From Cellulomonas xylanilytica (GTDB lineage Bacteria > Actinomycetota > Actinomycetes > Actinomycetales > Cellulomonadaceae), in NCBI RefSeq assembly GCF_007989805.1, contig NZ_BJUB01000003.1, forward strand, positions 1-64,000: DNA of 64,000 nt. Direction: 5' to 3'. How positions within the stretch are numbered: position 1 is the stretch's first letter; the number at the start of each line of letters is the position of its first letter. The position numbers and the translations under genes were made by a program. Below, one piece after another: positions 62,912-64,000 of this stretch. The notes below the pieces were generated by a model. It saw nothing but the letters and a program-made list of their open reading frames with translations, was not told the DNA's origin and did not search any database.

Positions 62912-64000
62912 GCGTGCTGCTCCCGCCGGCTGGTGCGCGCTGCGATCAGCACGTCGCGGTCGTTGTACCGGTGGAACACGCCGGCGATCTCCTGTGTGGG
63001 CTCGTGCCCCTTGCCCGTGATGATCACGGTGTCCTGCTCGGAGGCGAGGTCCAGGGCGTCGCGGATGGCCTGCGCACGGCTGGTGGCCTCGTGCACGTCG
63101 ACCAGGTCCGGTCGCACCGACCGGACACCGTCGAGGATGGCGGATCGGATGACCGCCGGCTCCTCGGACCGGGGGTTCTCGTCCGTGACGACGATCACGT
63201 CCGCGAGCCGGGCCGCGATCTCGCCCATGATCGGGCGCTTGCCCTGGTCCCGGTCGCCGTCCGAGCCGAAGACGAGCACGAGCCGGCCGGGGGTGATCGG
63301 GCGGACGGCGTCGAGCGCGAGGACGAGCGCGTCAGGGGTGTGGGCGTAGTCGACGATGGCGAGCGGGAACCCGTCGCCGCGCTCGATGACCCGCTCCATG
63401 CGCCCGGGGATCTCGTGCGCGACCGCGACGGCCGAGATCGCCACGTCGAGGTCCACGCCGGCCGCGTGCGCGAGCACGATGGCCAGCGCCGCGTTCGACA
63501 CGTTCACCATGCCGGGCAGCGGGCTCGCGGCGGTGTGCAGGGTCCCGTCCGGGCCACGCAGCGTGAACGTGGAGCCGACCCCGTCGAGGCCGATGTCGGC
63601 CGCGACCACAGCCCAGTCAGCGTCGACGCCCTCGGGAGCCCCGACGTGCGTCGCGACGGACTCGACGGGGATGGGTGACTCCGCCGCCAGCCGGCGGCCC
63701 CACTCGTCGTCCACCACGACCACGCCCCGACGCGCCTGACCGACGGCGAACAGCCGGGACTTGTCCCGGAAGTAGCCCTCCATGTCGCCGTGGAAGTCGA
63801 GGTGGTCCCGCTGCAGGTTGGTGAAGCCGACGACGTCGAACGTCAGCCCACCGACCCGGCCCAGCGCGAGCGCGTGCGAGGAGACCTCCATGGCGAGCGC
63901 CGTCGCGCCGCGCTCGACGGCCAGCGCGAGGATCGCCTGCAGCGCGGGCGCCTCGACCGTGGTCCGGGGGCTCTCGACCGCGTCCTCGCCGATGCGGAGC
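62908..64000 (-). CDS. murE: UDP-N-acetylmuramoyl-tripeptide synthetase, C-terminal part (5' end outside window)
   Basis: The frame is open to the window edge, so about 364 codons of the C-terminal and central part are seen. ALAMEVSSHALALGRV and TNLQRDHLDFHGDMEGY mark the central Mur ligase domain. The residue that selects the third amino acid lies in VVTDENPRSEEP, equivalent to the DNPR motif of meso-diaminopimelate enzymes with Asp changed to Glu. Many Cellulomonas-type bacteria use L-ornithine at this place, so substrate is left open. Confidence 0.95.
   Translation of the reverse strand, partial: LRIGEDAVESPRTTVEAPALQAILALAVERGATALAMEVSSHALALGRVGGLTFDVVGFTNLQRDHLDFHGDMEGYFRDKSRLFAVGQARRGVVVVDDEWGRRLAAESPIPVESVATHVGAPEGVDADWAVVAADIGLDGVGSTFTLRGPDGTLHTAASPLPGMVNVSNAALAIVLAHAAGVDLDVAISAVAVAHEIPGRMERVIERGDGFPLAIVDYAHTPDALVLALDAVRPITPGRLVLVFGSDGDRDQGKRPIMGEIAARLADVIVVTDENPRSEEPAVIRSAILDGVRSVRPDLVDVHEATSRAQAIRDALDLASEQDTVIITGKGHEPTQEIAGVFHRYNDRDVLIAARTSRREQHA

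Overview
The window is a compact, very GC-rich chromosomal segment from a Gram-positive actinobacterium. The gene orders resemble Micrococcales, and Cellulomonas or a close relative is my best guess. Supporting signs are frequent GTG starts, many 4-base start/stop overlaps (ATGA/GTGA), an arg-tyrS-mpg/infC-pheST neighbourhood like that of mycobacteria, a dcw cluster without ftsA but with sepF, yggT and divIVA, and PriA (a HisA/TrpF dual isomerase). No insertion sequence, prophage, CRISPR array or tRNA gene was seen. Apart from one accessory cluster (ole), this is core genome.

Layout. 1-395: a strong leftward promoter and leader, probably of an rRNA operon lying left of the window, plus the tyrS terminator. 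396-11761 (minus): one long operon read argC-argJ-argB-argD-argF-argR-argG-argH-nucleoside kinase-mpg-tyrS, with a putative ARG box over the argC promoter. 11845-14938 (plus): quinone oxidoreductase, DsbA-like FrnE protein and a tryptophan synthase beta homologue (TrpB2) that carries a frameshift. 14989-19944 (minus): a secreted protein of about 1650 residues joining an ExeM/NucH-type nuclease to a 5'-nucleotidase. 20126-27522 (minus): infC-rpmI-rplT, then an rRNA-type methyltransferase and an RNA 2',3'-cyclic phosphodiesterase, then pheS-pheT. infC begins at ATC, has a long Ala/Pro tail and is preceded by a structured leader.

27911-31505: DUF1844 protein, MFS transporter, and a plus-strand trio of membrane coiled-coil protein, lipoprotein serine protease and GerW-like protein. 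31502-41958 (minus): the his operon read hisD-(oleA-oleBC-oleD)-hisC-hisB-hypothetical-hisH-like-priA-sseB. A complete olefin (OleABCD) pathway sits between hisD and hisC, and the HisH-like protein has lost its glutaminase catalytic residues. 42058-43755: S4 protein, ArsR regulator with SRPBCC partner, and a divergent peroxiredoxin.

43736-64000 (minus): the division and cell wall cluster read murE (cut by the window edge)-murF-mraY-murD-ftsW-murG-murC-ftsQ-ftsZ-pgeF-sepF-yggT-divIVA, followed by traR/dksA-like, lspA, rluA-family, GNAT and dnaE. Together these supply peptidoglycan precursors, the Z ring and polar growth.

The best leads are the catalytically dead HisH in a his operon, the ole cluster inserted in that operon, the trpB2 frameshift, the infC leader and long IF3 tail, overlapping hairpins at the ftsZ start site, and a recurring -10 box 6-7 bases before start codons that suggests leaderless mRNAs.
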